A stretch of 36,388 nt of DNA from Betaproteobacteria bacterium (GTDB taxonomy: Bacteria; Pseudomonadota; Gammaproteobacteria; Burkholderiales; SG8-39). Positions within the stretch are counted from its first letter, which is position 1; every line of letters starts with the position of its first letter. Where the stretch lies: the NCBI GenBank assembly GCA_947482825.1, contig CANKMT010000056.1, forward strand, positions 1 to 36,388, written 5' to 3'. The translations under genes and the position numbers were made by a program. Positions 1-8,889 of this stretch are shown here, in pieces. A model generated the notes under the pieces. That model worked only from the letters and a program-made list of their open reading frames with translations. It did no database searches and was not told the DNA's origin.

Positions 1-232
1 ACATAGGCCCTATCGTAGGGCTATTGGGCTACGAAAGGAAACAATCCATGTATCTAGGGTTTTGGCGACCTAATGCCCGCAAACCCGCGCCGTTACTGGG
101 GGGCGGCTAAAATTGTGCCTCGGAAGTGTCAAAGTCAGGTCTCGGGGCGCGTGGGTTCAGGCCTTTCGGACACCGGCCCGGTACGGCGGAATGGTCCCGG
201 CGTCCTTTTCGGGGGTAGCGAATTCCGCTAAA
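1..232. other. Non-coding flank left of the insertion sequence
   Basis: No plausible gene is visible here. There is a short perfect hairpin at 7-21 (GCCCTA, 3-nt loop, TAGGGC). The final bases, about 227-232 (GCTAAA), resemble the bases just beyond the right end of the element at 2174-2179 (GCTAGA, 5 of 6 the same). They may be what remains of a target-site duplication. Confidence 0.5.
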
Positions 233-244
233 CCGAAGTTCCCC
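233..244 (+). repeat. Left terminal inverted repeat of the IS
   Basis: The 12-base core CCGAAGTTCCCC is repeated exactly in inverted form at 2162-2173, with an imperfect inward extension to about position 265. It lies 67 bases beyond the transposase stop codon, as expected for the 3' end of a compact IS. A hairpin follows at 269-288 (8-bp stem CATCTCAA/TTGAGATG, 4-base loop). It is just outside the coding region and has no T-tract. Confidence 0.7.
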
Positions 245-310
245 GCTCCGACGGGCGAATTTCCCCTTCATCTCAATGTGTTGAGATGATTTTCCGGGTG
301 CGTGATCTGT

Positions 311-2035
311 CTACGGTCGGATCTGCGCGACGAGATCGAGGGCGCGACGCTGTTGTGCGTTGGCGGTGGTGACGACATCGAAGGTGGGTTGATCATCATC
401 GGCGTTGGGGGCGCGGCAGGTGTTGCGCACGATGCCCGAGAGATCGTCGAGCAAGGTTGCGAAGCTATGCACGGGTGAGCCGTCATCGAGGGTGCGGCTG
501 GCGACTTTGCGCAATGCCTTGGCGGATCGCTTGGCTGGCGCCACCGGGCCACGCGTGGACTTGGGGGCCTGCTCGGTATCGGCGAACATCAACTCGCGCC
601 AGGCCTCGCGCATGTGCCATTCGACGTAGTAGGCCAACATGCACAGCAGGATGTGAGCACGCACCCGGTCGGCCGTGCGGTGATGGATGGGGCGCACCTT
701 CAGATCGACCGTCTTGAGCGAACGGAAGGCCCGCTCCACGTTGGCCAACGCCTTGTAGCTGCGCACGCATTGGGGCCCGTCCATGCGCTCTGAAGGCACC
801 GAGGTGCGGATGATGTAGATGCCGCCGAGCGCGGCCTCGGCGCCGATGCGCTGGGCATTGCGCGCCCAGCGCAGGCTGCCCGCATCGATGATCAGCTCGA
901 AGTGCTTGGCGACCTTGTACTGGTTGATCACGCGACCCACGGCCACGCCGATCCTGTCCTGACCCACGAGCTTGCCTGAGCGCACCCGATCGCGCACCTT
1001 CTCCAAGTTGCGCTCCGTGCGTGCGATCAGATCCTCACGCTTGTGCGCCCGCAGCTTGGCCAGCTCCGGGTTGCGGCAGGCCACCAGGCGCTCGCCCGGA
1101 TACTCCGGCGATTCGATCTCGACGAGGTTGCGCTCATCGAACAGCCCGAGCTGCAATTGCCCCTGCTCGAGCAAGCCACAGATCGATGTGCTCTTGAGCG
1201 CCGTGATCCAATCGACGCCCGGGCTCTGGCGCAACTCGGCAATGGCCTTGGAGCTGATCATGCCTCGGTCGCCGACCATCACCATGCGCTCGATGCCGAA
1301 GCTGCCACGCAGGCGCTCGACCTCGGGCAGGAAGGTCTGGCTGTCGGCCACGTTGCCCTCGTAGACCGAGACGGCCACCGGGCAGCCGCGCGCATCGGTG
1401 AGCAGCCCGTAGTTGACCTGGAGCATGCCCTTTTTGCCGTCGCGGCTGTAGCCAAGCTTGGCCAGCAGGCAGGTCAGGCCCTCGAAGTAGCTCGAGGACA
1501 GGTCGTAGAGCACGAGGCCGCCCTCCTTGAGGTGGCGGGCGGCGAGCTTCTTCTGGATCGTGTCCTGTATCGTGTCCTGGTGTGCGAGCAGCCAGTCCAT
1601 GGCACCGTACAAGTCGTCTTCGTCGGCCTCGGCCTCGGCCACGCCGAAGTCTTGCGCCAGCGTGGTGCTGTGCCAGCAGCGGGTGGTGGCCAGCTTGGTG
1701 TTGGGGCTAACGACGCGCGCGGCGATCATGGCCATAACCAGGTCGCGCTCGCGCGACGCACGGGCCGCCAGCAGGCGCTCCATCTGGAGCTGGCGCATGG
1801 CTACACAGACGGCCTGCACGTGCCCGGACCCACGCGAGGTCATGACCTCGAACAAGCTACTTGGCGGGCACACGCCCTCGCCACGCAGCACAAGGCGCAG
1901 GGCGGCGATCTGCGCGTCGGAGAGCGCAGACAGGTTGGCCAGGGTGCGCTTGCGCACGCGCTTACCGTCGCGGAAGGACTCGCGCAACAGGTACGTGGGG
2001 CGGGAATCACGATTAGGCACGGCGTCTATGTGCAT
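311..2035 (-). CDS. IS1634 family transposase (DDE type)
   Basis: This is the transposase that would cut and move the surrounding element. The 574-residue product has the family's N-terminal stretch (LLRESFRDGKRVRKRTLANL) followed by an RNase H-like catalytic core. The three acidic positions are probably the Asp in LYDLSSSYFEG (around residue 177), the Asp in VMVGDRGM (around 256) and the Glu in NVERAFRSLKT (around 435). The C-terminal HHRTADRVRAHILLCMLAYYVEW segment, where the family's conserved helices lie, is present in full; I see no frameshift or internal stop. The start is the ATG at 2033-2035 because the family N-terminus follows immediately. It is the only gene in the element. Family assignment rests on motif recognition, not on an alignment. 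Confidence 0.88.
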   Translation of the reverse strand: MHIDAVPNRDSRPTYLLRESFRDGKRVRKRTLANLSALSDAQIAALRLVLRGEGVCPPSSLFEVMTSRGSGHVQAVCVAMRQLQMERLLAARASRERDLVMAMIAARVVSPNTKLATTRCWHSTTLAQDFGVAEAEADEDDLYGAMDWLLAHQDTIQDTIQKKLAARHLKEGGLVLYDLSSSYFEGLTCLLAKLGYSRDGKKGMLQVNYGLLTDARGCPVAVSVYEGNVADSQTFLPEVERLRGSFGIERMVMVGDRGMISSKAIAELRQSPGVDWITALKSTSICGLLEQGQLQLGLFDERNLVEIESPEYPGERLVACRNPELAKLRAHKREDLIARTERNLEKVRDRVRSGKLVGQDRIGVAVGRVINQYKVAKHFELIIDAGSLRWARNAQRIGAEAALGGIYIIRTSVPSERMDGPQCVRSYKALANVERAFRSLKTVDLKVRPIHHRTADRVRAHILLCMLAYYVEWHMREAWRELMFADTEQAPKSTRGPVAPAKRSAKALRKVASRTLDDGSPVHSFATLLDDLSGIVRNTCRAPNADDDQPTFDVVTTANAQQRRALDLVAQIRP

Positions 2036-2161
2036 GGGTTCATATTACACATATCTCTCAGCAAACAAATAGCAAATACATGGCTACATTCAACACCCCA
2101 ACAAAAAATCCCAACTCCTTGAACCAACTCAAAAAGTTGGGGCTATCTCACCCGCCAATCG

Positions 2162-2173
2162 GGGGAACTTCGG
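2162..2173 (-). repeat. Right terminal inverted repeat of the IS
   Basis: GGGGAACTTCGG is the exact reverse complement of the left end at 233-244. It lies about 127 bases upstream of the transposase start. The space between them holds a small hairpin at 2124-2140 (CCAACT, loop CAAAA, AGTTGG) and the A/T-rich leader in which the transposase promoter must lie. Confidence 0.7.
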
Positions 2174-2301
2174 GCTAGAGTGGTGAATGATGGACGTCTT
2201 GAACTGAGACGCTCTGGCTTTGCGCATTTTTTTCATGCTCAAGGCATAATGTTTCCACTCGCGCCGGCGTCGGCTCCGCGAGGCCCCAGGGAAAATTGCT
2301 C

Positions 2302-4875
2302 ATGGCGACACCACCCGCTGACATAAAGACACTTGGGCGCTACGACATCCAGGCCGTTCTGGGCAAGGGTGCCATGGGTGTTGTCTACGCTGGCATGGAT
2401 CCGCGATTGCATCGCAAGGTTGCAATCAAGACCATTCTCAAGAGCGCGCTGGATGAAGATACGGCGCGCGAGTACACGATGCGTTTCGATCGCGAGGCCC
2501 AGGCGGTCGCGCGGCTGAACCACCCGAACATCGTCCAGGTTTACGACTTCGGCGCCGAGGGTGAAGTCGCGTACATCGTGATGGAGTTCATTCAGGGCAA
2601 GGAGCTCAAGGACTTCTTCGACGCCAGCGAGCGCTTCGACATCAAGGAAGCCGTCCACATCATGGGCGAGCTGTGCGAGGCGCTTCACTTCGCCCATGAA
2701 GCAGGGATCATCCATCGGGACATCAAGCCCGCAAACGTGATGATCGACAACAAGGGGCGGGTGAAGCTCGCGGACTTCGGCGTTGCGCGGATCACCGACG
2801 CGGACCGTTCTGCGTCCGAAAAGACCCAGGCCGGCGCCATCGTCGGCACGCCCGCGTACATGTCGCCTGAGCAGATCGAAGGTGGCGAGATCGATCGGCG
2901 CACGGACATCTTTTCGGCAGGGATCATCCTCTACCAGTTCCTGACCGGCGAGAAGCCGTTCACCGGCACCAGCACCTGGACGATCGCGAAGAAGATCCTC
3001 CAGGATGAGCCTGTGATGCCCTCGCGGCTCAATACGAACATCTCTCCGCTGTTCGACGCCATCATCGCCAAGGCGCTGGCCAAGAACATGACCCAGCGCT
3101 ACCAGACGGCGCGGGATCTTGGGACCGACCTCAAGAATGCGCTCGAAGGCAAGTCCAGCACCGACGAGAGCGACAAGACCATCGTTGGTTCGCTGTCTTT
3201 CGACGCCTCTCTGCCGCCCGCCGCGCTCGCCGGCGTTCCGGCCGGCGCTTCGGGTACCAACGTCGGTCAAACCGGGACGCAGGAGGTCGAGCTCGAGTTC
3301 TGGCGCTCGATCAAGGACGGCAACGACGCCGACGACTTCGATCTCTACGTCAAACAGTTTCCCGAAGGCATCTACGCGGCGCTCGCCAAACGCAAGAGCG
3401 CGAAGATCCGCGGCATAGCCAGTGAAGACACCGCCACCAAGGGGTTGCAGGCGGCTGAGCAGGAAAAGCGCGAGCTCGAAGAAGCCGCACGGCGCGAGGC
3501 CGAGGTCAAAGCGAAGCTGGCGGAAGAAAAGGCCAAACTCGAAGCCGAAATGGCCAAGAGGGAAGAGGAGTATAAGAGGCGCACCGCCGAGGTGGAAGCA
3601 AGGCAGGTCGAGGAAGCCAAGGCCCGGGCGGAAAAGGAAATCGCCGAGAAAGCCGAATTCGAGGCAAGGCTCGCCAAGCGCGAAGCCGACCTTCAGATTC
3701 AGCTGAAGAAGCAGGAAGAAGAACAGGCGCGCATCCAGGAGGAACTCAAGAAGAAAGAGGCCGAGACGGCCCACCTCACCAAGGAAATCCGCAAGAAAAA
3801 GGGTTCGCCTCTCGTTCCAGTGGCGATTGGCCTGCTGGTGGCTGCGATCGGCGGCGGGTCGATCTACTACTACACGCGCTCGCCGGACACCCAGGCGTTG
3901 ATGGCTGCGTTGGAAGTCGCTAAAAAATCCAACGAGCAGCTGATCGCCGCCCGCGGCGCCGAACAGAATGCAGCTAAGGAACTTGAGCTCGCACGGCAGC
4001 GCGAAGCTGAAGCCAAGGCCTCCGGCGACCAGGTCAAGATGCAACAGCTGGCCGAGGAAACCAAGCGTAAGGAGGCCGAACTGGCCAAGCAGGCCGAACT
4101 CGTGAAGCAGAAAGAAGCCGAAGCCAAGGCGGCCGTGGCGAAGGCCGAAGAAGCTGGGAAGAAGGCAAAAGACAGCGAATCGCAGAAAAAAGCCGATCTC
4201 GAAAAGAAGGCCGAGCTTGACAAGAAGGCTGCGGCTGAAAAGATTGTGGCCGACAAGGCGGCGGCGGAACAGCGTTCCGCGGCAGAAAAAGGCCGCGCGG
4301 CGGCGGAAAAAGCTGCGGCGGAGAAAGCCGAGGCGGACAGGCTCATAGCTGAGAAAGCCGCGGCCGAGAAAGCGGCCGCAGCGAAAGTGGCGGCCGCCGC
4401 CCCCGCGGCCCCGAAGCCGGCCCCAGTGGTTGAGGCGCCGAGAGCGAAGATTACTGCCAGTACGGGCGCGGCCGAGCGGTTGTTGATTCGCGAGGAAGAA
4501 GCGGCGCGGAAAGCTGCTGAAGCTCGCGGCGTTCCTGTCAGCGGCGAAACCAAGGCAGCCGCAGGGGATCAGGTTGCCAGCGTTTCACCGTCGGTGATCA
4601 ATCCTGCCGCACCTTCAGGCGCTCCCACCGCGCCCAAGGTGTCGCTCTATCAGCAGGGTAGGGAAGCCGAGCAGGCCGGCAAAATCAAAGAAGCGGTGCG
4701 GCTCTATGTGCGGGCGGTGCGCGCCGGCGAATTCGACGCAGCGAAATCTCTCGGTGACATTTTCGCCGATGGGAAGGGTGACGTTACCAAGGATTACGCC
4801 GAGTCGCTGAAGTACTACGCCATCGCCGAGAAGAATGGTGTCAAGCTCGAGCGCACTACAGGGCGCGGCCGCTAG
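2302..4875 (+). CDS. Membrane-anchored Ser/Thr protein kinase with coiled coils and Sel1-like tail
   Basis: A Hanks-type protein kinase of 857 residues. Residues 14-275 form the kinase domain with every key residue: glycine loop GKGAMG (21-26), lysine K43 in VAIK, catalytic HRDIKPAN (138-145, D140), DFG (158-160) and SPE (188-190). The activation loop is rich in Ser and Thr. Next come a short module beginning VELEFWRSIKDGND (about 329-372), a charged coiled coil (about 385-500), one membrane segment (504-524), and a TolA-like Ala/Lys/Glu helix (about 530-720). The end (about 781-857) is Sel1/TPR-like with two repeats. The kinase faces the cytoplasm and the long helix would reach into the periplasm. 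ATG 2302 is preferred over TTG 2296 because the AGGG at 2288 is about 10 bases away. No phosphatase or FHA partner is adjacent. A CATAAT at 2245-2250 could be a -10 box, but the -35 (TTGCGC) is 19 bases away. Confidence 0.88.
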   Translation: MATPPADIKTLGRYDIQAVLGKGAMGVVYAGMDPRLHRKVAIKTILKSALDEDTAREYTMRFDREAQAVARLNHPNIVQVYDFGAEGEVAYIVMEFIQGKELKDFFDASERFDIKEAVHIMGELCEALHFAHEAGIIHRDIKPANVMIDNKGRVKLADFGVARITDADRSASEKTQAGAIVGTPAYMSPEQIEGGEIDRRTDIFSAGIILYQFLTGEKPFTGTSTWTIAKKILQDEPVMPSRLNTNISPLFDAIIAKALAKNMTQRYQTARDLGTDLKNALEGKSSTDESDKTIVGSLSFDASLPPAALAGVPAGASGTNVGQTGTQEVELEFWRSIKDGNDADDFDLYVKQFPEGIYAALAKRKSAKIRGIASEDTATKGLQAAEQEKRELEEAARREAEVKAKLAEEKAKLEAEMAKREEEYKRRTAEVEARQVEEAKARAEKEIAEKAEFEARLAKREADLQIQLKKQEEEQARIQEELKKKEAETAHLTKEIRKKKGSPLVPVAIGLLVAAIGGGSIYYYTRSPDTQALMAALEVAKKSNEQLIAARGAEQNAAKELELARQREAEAKASGDQVKMQQLAEETKRKEAELAKQAELVKQKEAEAKAAVAKAEEAGKKAKDSESQKKADLEKKAELDKKAAAEKIVADKAAAEQRSAAEKGRAAAEKAAAEKAEADRLIAEKAAAEKAAAAKVAAAAPAAPKPAPVVEAPRAKITASTGAAERLLIREEEAARKAAEARGVPVSGETKAAAGDQVASVSPSVINPAAPSGAPTAPKVSLYQQGREAEQAGKIKEAVRLYVRAVRAGEFDAAKSLGDIFADGKGDVTKDYAESLKYYAIAEKNGVKLERTTGRGR

Positions 4876-4959
4876 TCCTAGCGCGCGCGGCCGTATCACG
4901 GCCATCGAAACAGCAAGACCCACGCGTATCCGGTAAGCCGGGCCCAACGTCGCCGCAGT

Positions 4960-6099
4960 CTAAGCGACCTTGAACCGGTCGAGGATCTCGCGGTTGATCT
5001 CGATGCCCAGTCCCGGTCCGGTCGGAACCTTGACTACGCCCTTTTGGTGACTGAAGACGTCCCCGCCGAGTTCTTCGCGGAACGGGTTGTAGGTCTGCTC
5101 GTATTCGAGCATCGGCGGCTGAGGTACCAAGCAGGGTGGGCACTCAGGGAGCGAAGCTAGAAAGTGCATCGTAGCGGCGAGCCCGATCGCGGTACCCCAG
5201 GCGTGGGGCACGCACTGGACCCAGTGCGCCTGGGCAAGTGCGGCGATCTTCTTGCATTCGGTGATTCCCCCTGCCGCGCAAACATCGGGTTGCACGATGT
5301 CCATCGCGCGCCGATTGATAATCTCGCGGAAGCTGAACTTGGTGAACTCATTCTCACCGCCCGCAACCTGCATATCGAGAGCCTGTGAGACTTCGGCGTA
5401 TCCGTCCAGATCCTCGGGCGAAACGGGTTCCTCGAACCAATGGATACCGAGTTTCTCCATCTCGCGGCCGATCTGGATTGCCTGCGGCACGTTGTAGCAA
5501 TGGTTGGCGTCGACCATCAAGAGCATCTCGCCGCCGATCGCATCACGGACCGCTTCGATCCTCGCGAGATCCTTTTTCATCGAGCCCAGGCCGATCTTCA
5601 TTTTCACTGCTGGAAAGCCCTGCGCCTTGTAGCCCAGCGCTTCCTCGACCGCCGTTTCAGTAAGGCGGGACATGTCGGTGAAGTAAAGCCCGGTTGCATA
5701 CGCGGTGAGGTCCGTGCGGAAGGCGCCGCCGATCAGCTTGTGGATCGGCTTGCCAGTCGCTTTTCCGATGATGTCCCAGAGAGCGATGTCGACCCCGCTG
5801 ATACCCGAGATCGTCATGCCGGTCAGTCCGTAGTCCTTGACCTTGTTGTAGAGCGCTTCCCAGAGCACTTCAACATCGAACGGGTCGCGGCCTATGAGCG
5901 AGGGCTTGAGCAACGAGTCGACGACGCTCTTGGCGACCGACGCGGGTCCATAGCAATCGCCCCAGCCGATGAGTCCTTCGTCGGTAACAATTTCTACGAC
6001 CATCGCGCCCTTGGTCTTGTACCACCAACCTCTGGAGGAGGTGAAAGGGGTCTGCACGTCGCAAAGGAGTTGATGGGTAATGACGTCGGTAATCTTCAT
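4960..6099 (-). CDS. Enolase superfamily protein, mandelate racemase/muconate lactonizing type
   Basis: A sugar-acid dehydratase or racemase fold of 379 residues. The capping domain (1-125) is followed by the barrel with the mandelate-racemase-subgroup residues: K166 and K168 in VKMKIG, metal ligands D197 (VDANH), E223 (WFEEP) and E249 (GGENE), then D272 (QPDVCAAGG) and general base H299 (VPHAWG). The His/Asp pair plus the KxK motif points to abstraction of the alpha proton of a carboxylate. The exact substrate (galactonate, rhamnonate, arabinonate and others are known for the family) cannot be told. ATG 6097-6099 is chosen over an upstream extension because TTGGAG precedes it by 6 bases and the fold begins at MKITDV. 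The gene is convergent with the kinase gene (84 bases between stops). There is no transporter or regulator beside it. Confidence 0.87.
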   Translation of the reverse strand: MKITDVITHQLLCDVQTPFTSSRGWWYKTKGAMVVEIVTDEGLIGWGDCYGPASVAKSVVDSLLKPSLIGRDPFDVEVLWEALYNKVKDYGLTGMTISGISGVDIALWDIIGKATGKPIHKLIGGAFRTDLTAYATGLYFTDMSRLTETAVEEALGYKAQGFPAVKMKIGLGSMKKDLARIEAVRDAIGGEMLLMVDANHCYNVPQAIQIGREMEKLGIHWFEEPVSPEDLDGYAEVSQALDMQVAGGENEFTKFSFREIINRRAMDIVQPDVCAAGGITECKKIAALAQAHWVQCVPHAWGTAIGLAATMHFLASLPECPPCLVPQPPMLEYEQTYNPFREELGGDVFSHQKGVVKVPTGPGLGIEINREILDRFKVA

Positions 6100-6268
6100 C
6101 GCGCTACTCCAAGGCCTGGGCCGCAAGGGACCGGCATGATCGTCGAGTTTTCCGGAGTGCGCCATAGGGAGGCTCGCCCGAATTGATCAGAGCTAGTGTT
6201 CACTTACTTTAAAGACTGCTTTTCTAGGCGCAAGGCTCGCGAGGCTATGAACGGTAGCTGCGGCTCCA

Positions 6269-6284
6269 TGTTTCACGTGGAACA
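6269..6284. promoter_or_regulatory. parS: parS centromere site 1 (ParB binding)
   Basis: TGTTTCACGTGGAACA; its reverse strand reads TGTTCCACGTGAAACA, the consensus parS sequence established in Bacillus subtilis and widely conserved. It is non-coding and lies about 100 bases in front of mnmG and 3.4 kb in front of parB. ParB loads here and spreads for chromosome segregation. Confidence 0.93.
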
Positions 6285-6308
6285 GCGCCTTCAGCCGGCG
6301 CTTCGCCT

Positions 6309-6324
6309 AGTTTCACGTGGAACA
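6309..6324. promoter_or_regulatory. parS: parS centromere site 2 (ParB binding)
   Basis: AGTTTCACGTGGAACA, identical to site 1 except for the first base and in the same orientation. The two sites are exactly 40 bases apart centre to centre, close to four helical turns, so they lie on the same face of the DNA. They overlap the probable leader of mnmG, and bound ParB could affect its transcription. Confidence 0.9.
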
Positions 6325-6371
6325 TTCACGTATGATTGCGCCTCTCTGAAGTCCCCAAGACCAGTTCCGGT

Positions 6372-8264
6372 ATGCGATTCCGCGGCAATTTCGATGTCAT
6401 TGTGGTCGGCGGCGGCCACGCCGGCAGCGAGGCCGCGCTTGCGTCGGCCCGGTCCGGCGCAAAGACGCTTCTGCTTACGCACAGCATCGAGACGCTTGGA
6501 CAGATGTCCTGTAACCCGTCGATCGGCGGGATCGGCAAGGGCCATCTGGTCCGCGAGATTGACGCCCTCGGTGGCGCAATGGCGCTGGCTACCGATGAAG
6601 CGGGAATCCAGTTCCGGACCCTGAACTCCTCGAAAGGCCCGGCGGTAAGGGCAACCCGCGCGCAGGCCGACCGGGTCCTATACCGAAGCGCGATCCGCAC
6701 CCGGCTCGAAAATCAGCCGAACCTGTCGCTGTTCCAGCAAGCCGTAGACGATATCGTGCTTGACGGTGGGAGGGTCGCCGGCGTCCTGACTCAGGGCGGG
6801 ATCGAATTCCGTGCCGATACGATCGTGCTGACGACCGGGACCTTCCTTGGTGGGTTGATCCACGTGGGTCTGCAAACCCAGCAAGGCGGTCGCGCGGGCG
6901 ACGCGGCAGCCGTCAACCTGGCTGCGCGTCTGCGAGAGATGAAGCTGCCCGTCGGCCGCCTGAAGACCGGCACGCCGCCTCGAATCGATGGGCGAACGAT
7001 CGATTTCTCCAGTATGCAGGAACAGCCGGGCGACACTCCTGCGCCGGTGTTTTCGTTCTTGGGCGCATTGGACATGCATCCGGCCCAGCGGCCCTGCTGG
7101 ATTACCCATACCAATGAGCGGACGCACGAAATCATTCGCGGAGGATTGGACCGCTCACCGATGTTCACCGGCGTGATCCAAGGCGTCGGGCCGCGGTATT
7201 GCCCCTCCATCGAGGACAAAATCCACCGTTTCGCCGGCAAGTCGAGCCACCAGATCTTTCTGGAACCCGAAGGCCTGTCCACGCACGAGTTCTATCCCAA
7301 TGGGATCTCGACCAGCCTTCCGTTCGACGTCCAAGAGGATTTGGTGCATAGCATCGCGGGCCTCGAGGACGCGCATATTCTGCGGCCCGGATACGCGATC
7401 GAATATGACTATTTCGACCCCCGGAACCTTAAGGCATCGCTTGAAACCAAGTCGATCGAAGGCCTTTTTTTCGCCGGCCAGATCAACGGCACGACTGGTT
7501 ATGAGGAAGCCGCTGCACAGGGCTTGCTGGCAGGCCTCAATGCCGCAAGGAAAGCGCAGGGCAGGGAAGGCTGGTCGCCGCGCCGAGACGAAGCCTATCT
7601 TGGGGTATTGGTTGACGACCTGATTACGCGAGGCGTGTCCGAGCCGTATCGGATGTTTACCAGCCGCGCCGAATATCGCCTGATGCTGCGGGAAGACAAT
7701 GCTGACTTGCGGCTGACTGAAATCGGCCGATCTCTAGGGATCGTCGATGACAACCGTTGGGAAGCCTTCAACCGCAAGCGCGACGCAATCGCGGCCGAGC
7801 AAGAGCGCCTGAAGTCGATTTGGGTCAATCCGAAAACCGTTTCCATTGCAGAGGCCGAACGCGTGTTCGGCAAGGCGATCGAGCGGGAGTACACCCTGGG
7901 CGATCTGCTGCGTCGTCCGGGAGTCACCTACACCTCGTTGATGACGTTGCAGGCAGCCGGGCCTCCGGTCACGGACCCCATCATTGCCGAACAGGTGGAG
8001 ATCCAGGCCAAGTACTCGGGGTACATCACGCGGCAACACGAGGAGGTTGAGAGGCGTGAAGCCCAAGGCTCGCTCAAACTGCCGGCGAACCTCGACTACG
8101 CTGCGGTTCGCGGGCTGTCGCGCGAAGTGCAGCAGAAGCTCAACCGATACAAACCGGAAACGATAGGGCAGGCGGCGCGGATGCAGGGCATCACGCCTGC
8201 AGCGATCTCACTCCTCCTGGTGCATCTCAAGCGCGGATTCCCCGCCCAGAAAAAGTCCGCATGA
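6372..8264 (+). CDS. mnmG: tRNA uridine-5-carboxymethylaminomethyl modification enzyme MnmG (GidA)
   Basis: With MnmE, this FAD enzyme installs the carboxymethylaminomethyl group on the wobble uridine of certain tRNAs. It has 630 residues; the E. coli protein has 629. The N-terminal dinucleotide site [12 protein letters not shown], the [22 protein letters not shown] signature, the FAD site [14 protein letters not shown] and the C-terminal helical domain that binds MnmE are all present. ATG 6372 fits the family N-terminus ([15 protein letters not shown]); an in-frame TTG at 6336 would add 12 unrelated residues. No strong ribosome site precedes it. The stop overlaps the rsmG start by 4 bases (ATGA). 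It heads the rsmG-parA-parB set. A weak promoter TTGATC (6183-6188)/TACTTT (6205-6210), 16-base spacer, may drive it. Confidence 0.97.
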   Translation: MRFRGNFDVIVVGGGHAGSEAALASARSGAKTLLLTHSIETLGQMSCNPSIGGIGKGHLVREIDALGGAMALATDEAGIQFRTLNSSKGPAVRATRAQADRVLYRSAIRTRLENQPNLSLFQQAVDDIVLDGGRVAGVLTQGGIEFRADTIVLTTGTFLGGLIHVGLQTQQGGRAGDAAAVNLAARLREMKLPVGRLKTGTPPRIDGRTIDFSSMQEQPGDTPAPVFSFLGALDMHPAQRPCWITHTNERTHEIIRGGLDRSPMFTGVIQGVGPRYCPSIEDKIHRFAGKSSHQIFLEPEGLSTHEFYPNGISTSLPFDVQEDLVHSIAGLEDAHILRPGYAIEYDYFDPRNLKASLETKSIEGLFFAGQINGTTGYEEAAAQGLLAGLNAARKAQGREGWSPRRDEAYLGVLVDDLITRGVSEPYRMFTSRAEYRLMLREDNADLRLTEIGRSLGIVDDNRWEAFNRKRDAIAAEQERLKSIWVNPKTVSIAEAERVFGKAIEREYTLGDLLRRPGVTYTSLMTLQAAGPPVTDPIIAEQVEIQAKYSGYITRQHEEVERREAQGSLKLPANLDYAAVRGLSREVQQKLNRYKPETIGQAARMQGITPAAISLLLVHLKRGFPAQKKSA

Positions 8265-8887
8265 CTCCGGCGGCCACGCTTGCCCAAGGACTGGAAGGAC
8301 TGGGCCTGGTCCTGCCGCAAGAGGCGACGCGCAAACTCCTGGCGTATGTCGACCTGCTGGCGAAATGGAACCGCATCTACAACCTCACCGCGATCCGCGA
8401 GCCGGAGCGCATGGTCAGCTATCACCTGATCGACTCCCTCGCGGTCTTGCCCCATTTGTCCGCCGGTACGCTGGTCGATGTGGGCTCGGGCGGCGGACTC
8501 CCTGGTATCCCTCTTGCGATCGCCAGGCCGGACCTGCGCATAACGCTGAATGACAGCAACCACACGAAAGGGGCATTCATGCAGCAGGCGGTTATCGAGC
8601 TGGATCTTGGGAATACCGAAGTGCATGTCGGCCGCGCGGAACATTGGCGGCCGGACGCGCTTTTCGACGGCGCGATCTCACGCGCGTTTGCGGAACTCGC
8701 CGATTTCATTGCGGCCTGCCGCCATCTCGTGAAGCCCGGCGGGTTCTTCGCGGCAATGAAAGGTCTCTATCCCCACGATGAGATCGCAAGAGTGGCCAGC
8801 GGCGTGAAGTGCGAAAAGGTATTCAGGCTGAACGTGCCCCGGGTCGATGGCGAGCGCCATCTCGTGGTTTGCGAAGCGGGACCATAG
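8261..8887 (+). CDS. rsmG: 16S rRNA (guanine-527-N7) methyltransferase RsmG (GidB)
   Basis: Transfers a methyl group from S-adenosylmethionine to N7 of G527 in 16S rRNA; loss gives low-level streptomycin resistance in several bacteria. It has 208 residues, the usual size. Family marks are [13 protein letters not shown] (around 37-49), the SAM loop [17 protein letters not shown] (around 71-87), and [11 protein letters not shown]. The usual DS(n)xKKxxFL segment reads [13 protein letters not shown], slightly divergent. The start ATG overlaps the mnmG stop (ATGA), so translation is probably coupled. parA follows two bases after the stop. Confidence 0.96.
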   Translation: MTPAATLAQGLEGLGLVLPQEATRKLLAYVDLLAKWNRIYNLTAIREPERMVSYHLIDSLAVLPHLSAGTLVDVGSGGGLPGIPLAIARPDLRITLNDSNHTKGAFMQQAVIELDLGNTEVHVGRAEHWRPDALFDGAISRAFAELADFIAACRHLVKPGGFFAAMKGLYPHDEIARVASGVKCEKVFRLNVPRVDGERHLVVCEAGP

Positions 8888-8889
8888 CG

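Larger units (their letters stand above)
233..2173 (-). mobile_element. IS1634-like (IS4 superfamily) insertion sequence
   Basis: The transposase gene at 311-2035 is bracketed by inverted repeats. The left end reads CCGAAGTTCCCC at 233-244 and the right end is its exact reverse complement at 2162-2173. The match continues inward imperfectly for about 25 more bases (GACGGGCGAATTTCCCC on the left against GGCGGGTGAGATAGCCCC on the right). It may also extend outward through a CTA at 228-230 and TAG at 2176-2178, so the exact tips are uncertain by about 5 bases. The length, about 1.94 kb with one long transposase gene, fits the IS1634 family. The reading frame is open throughout, so the copy may be active. 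Confidence 0.75.

Noticed and set aside
1043..2122. 359-codon plus-strand open frame opposite the transposase
   Set aside because: It is rich in Gln, Ala and His without a domain, and runs across the transposase promoter region.
2239..4044. 601-codon open frame on the minus strand opposite the kinase gene
   Set aside because: The translation is a low-complexity Leu/Arg/Phe-rich shadow of the kinase codons with no recognisable domain, while the plus strand has every kinase motif.
4889..4903. GGCCGT-ATC-ACGGCC hairpin between the convergent kinase and enolase-family genes as a terminator
   Set aside because: The stem is short and neither strand has a following T-tract.
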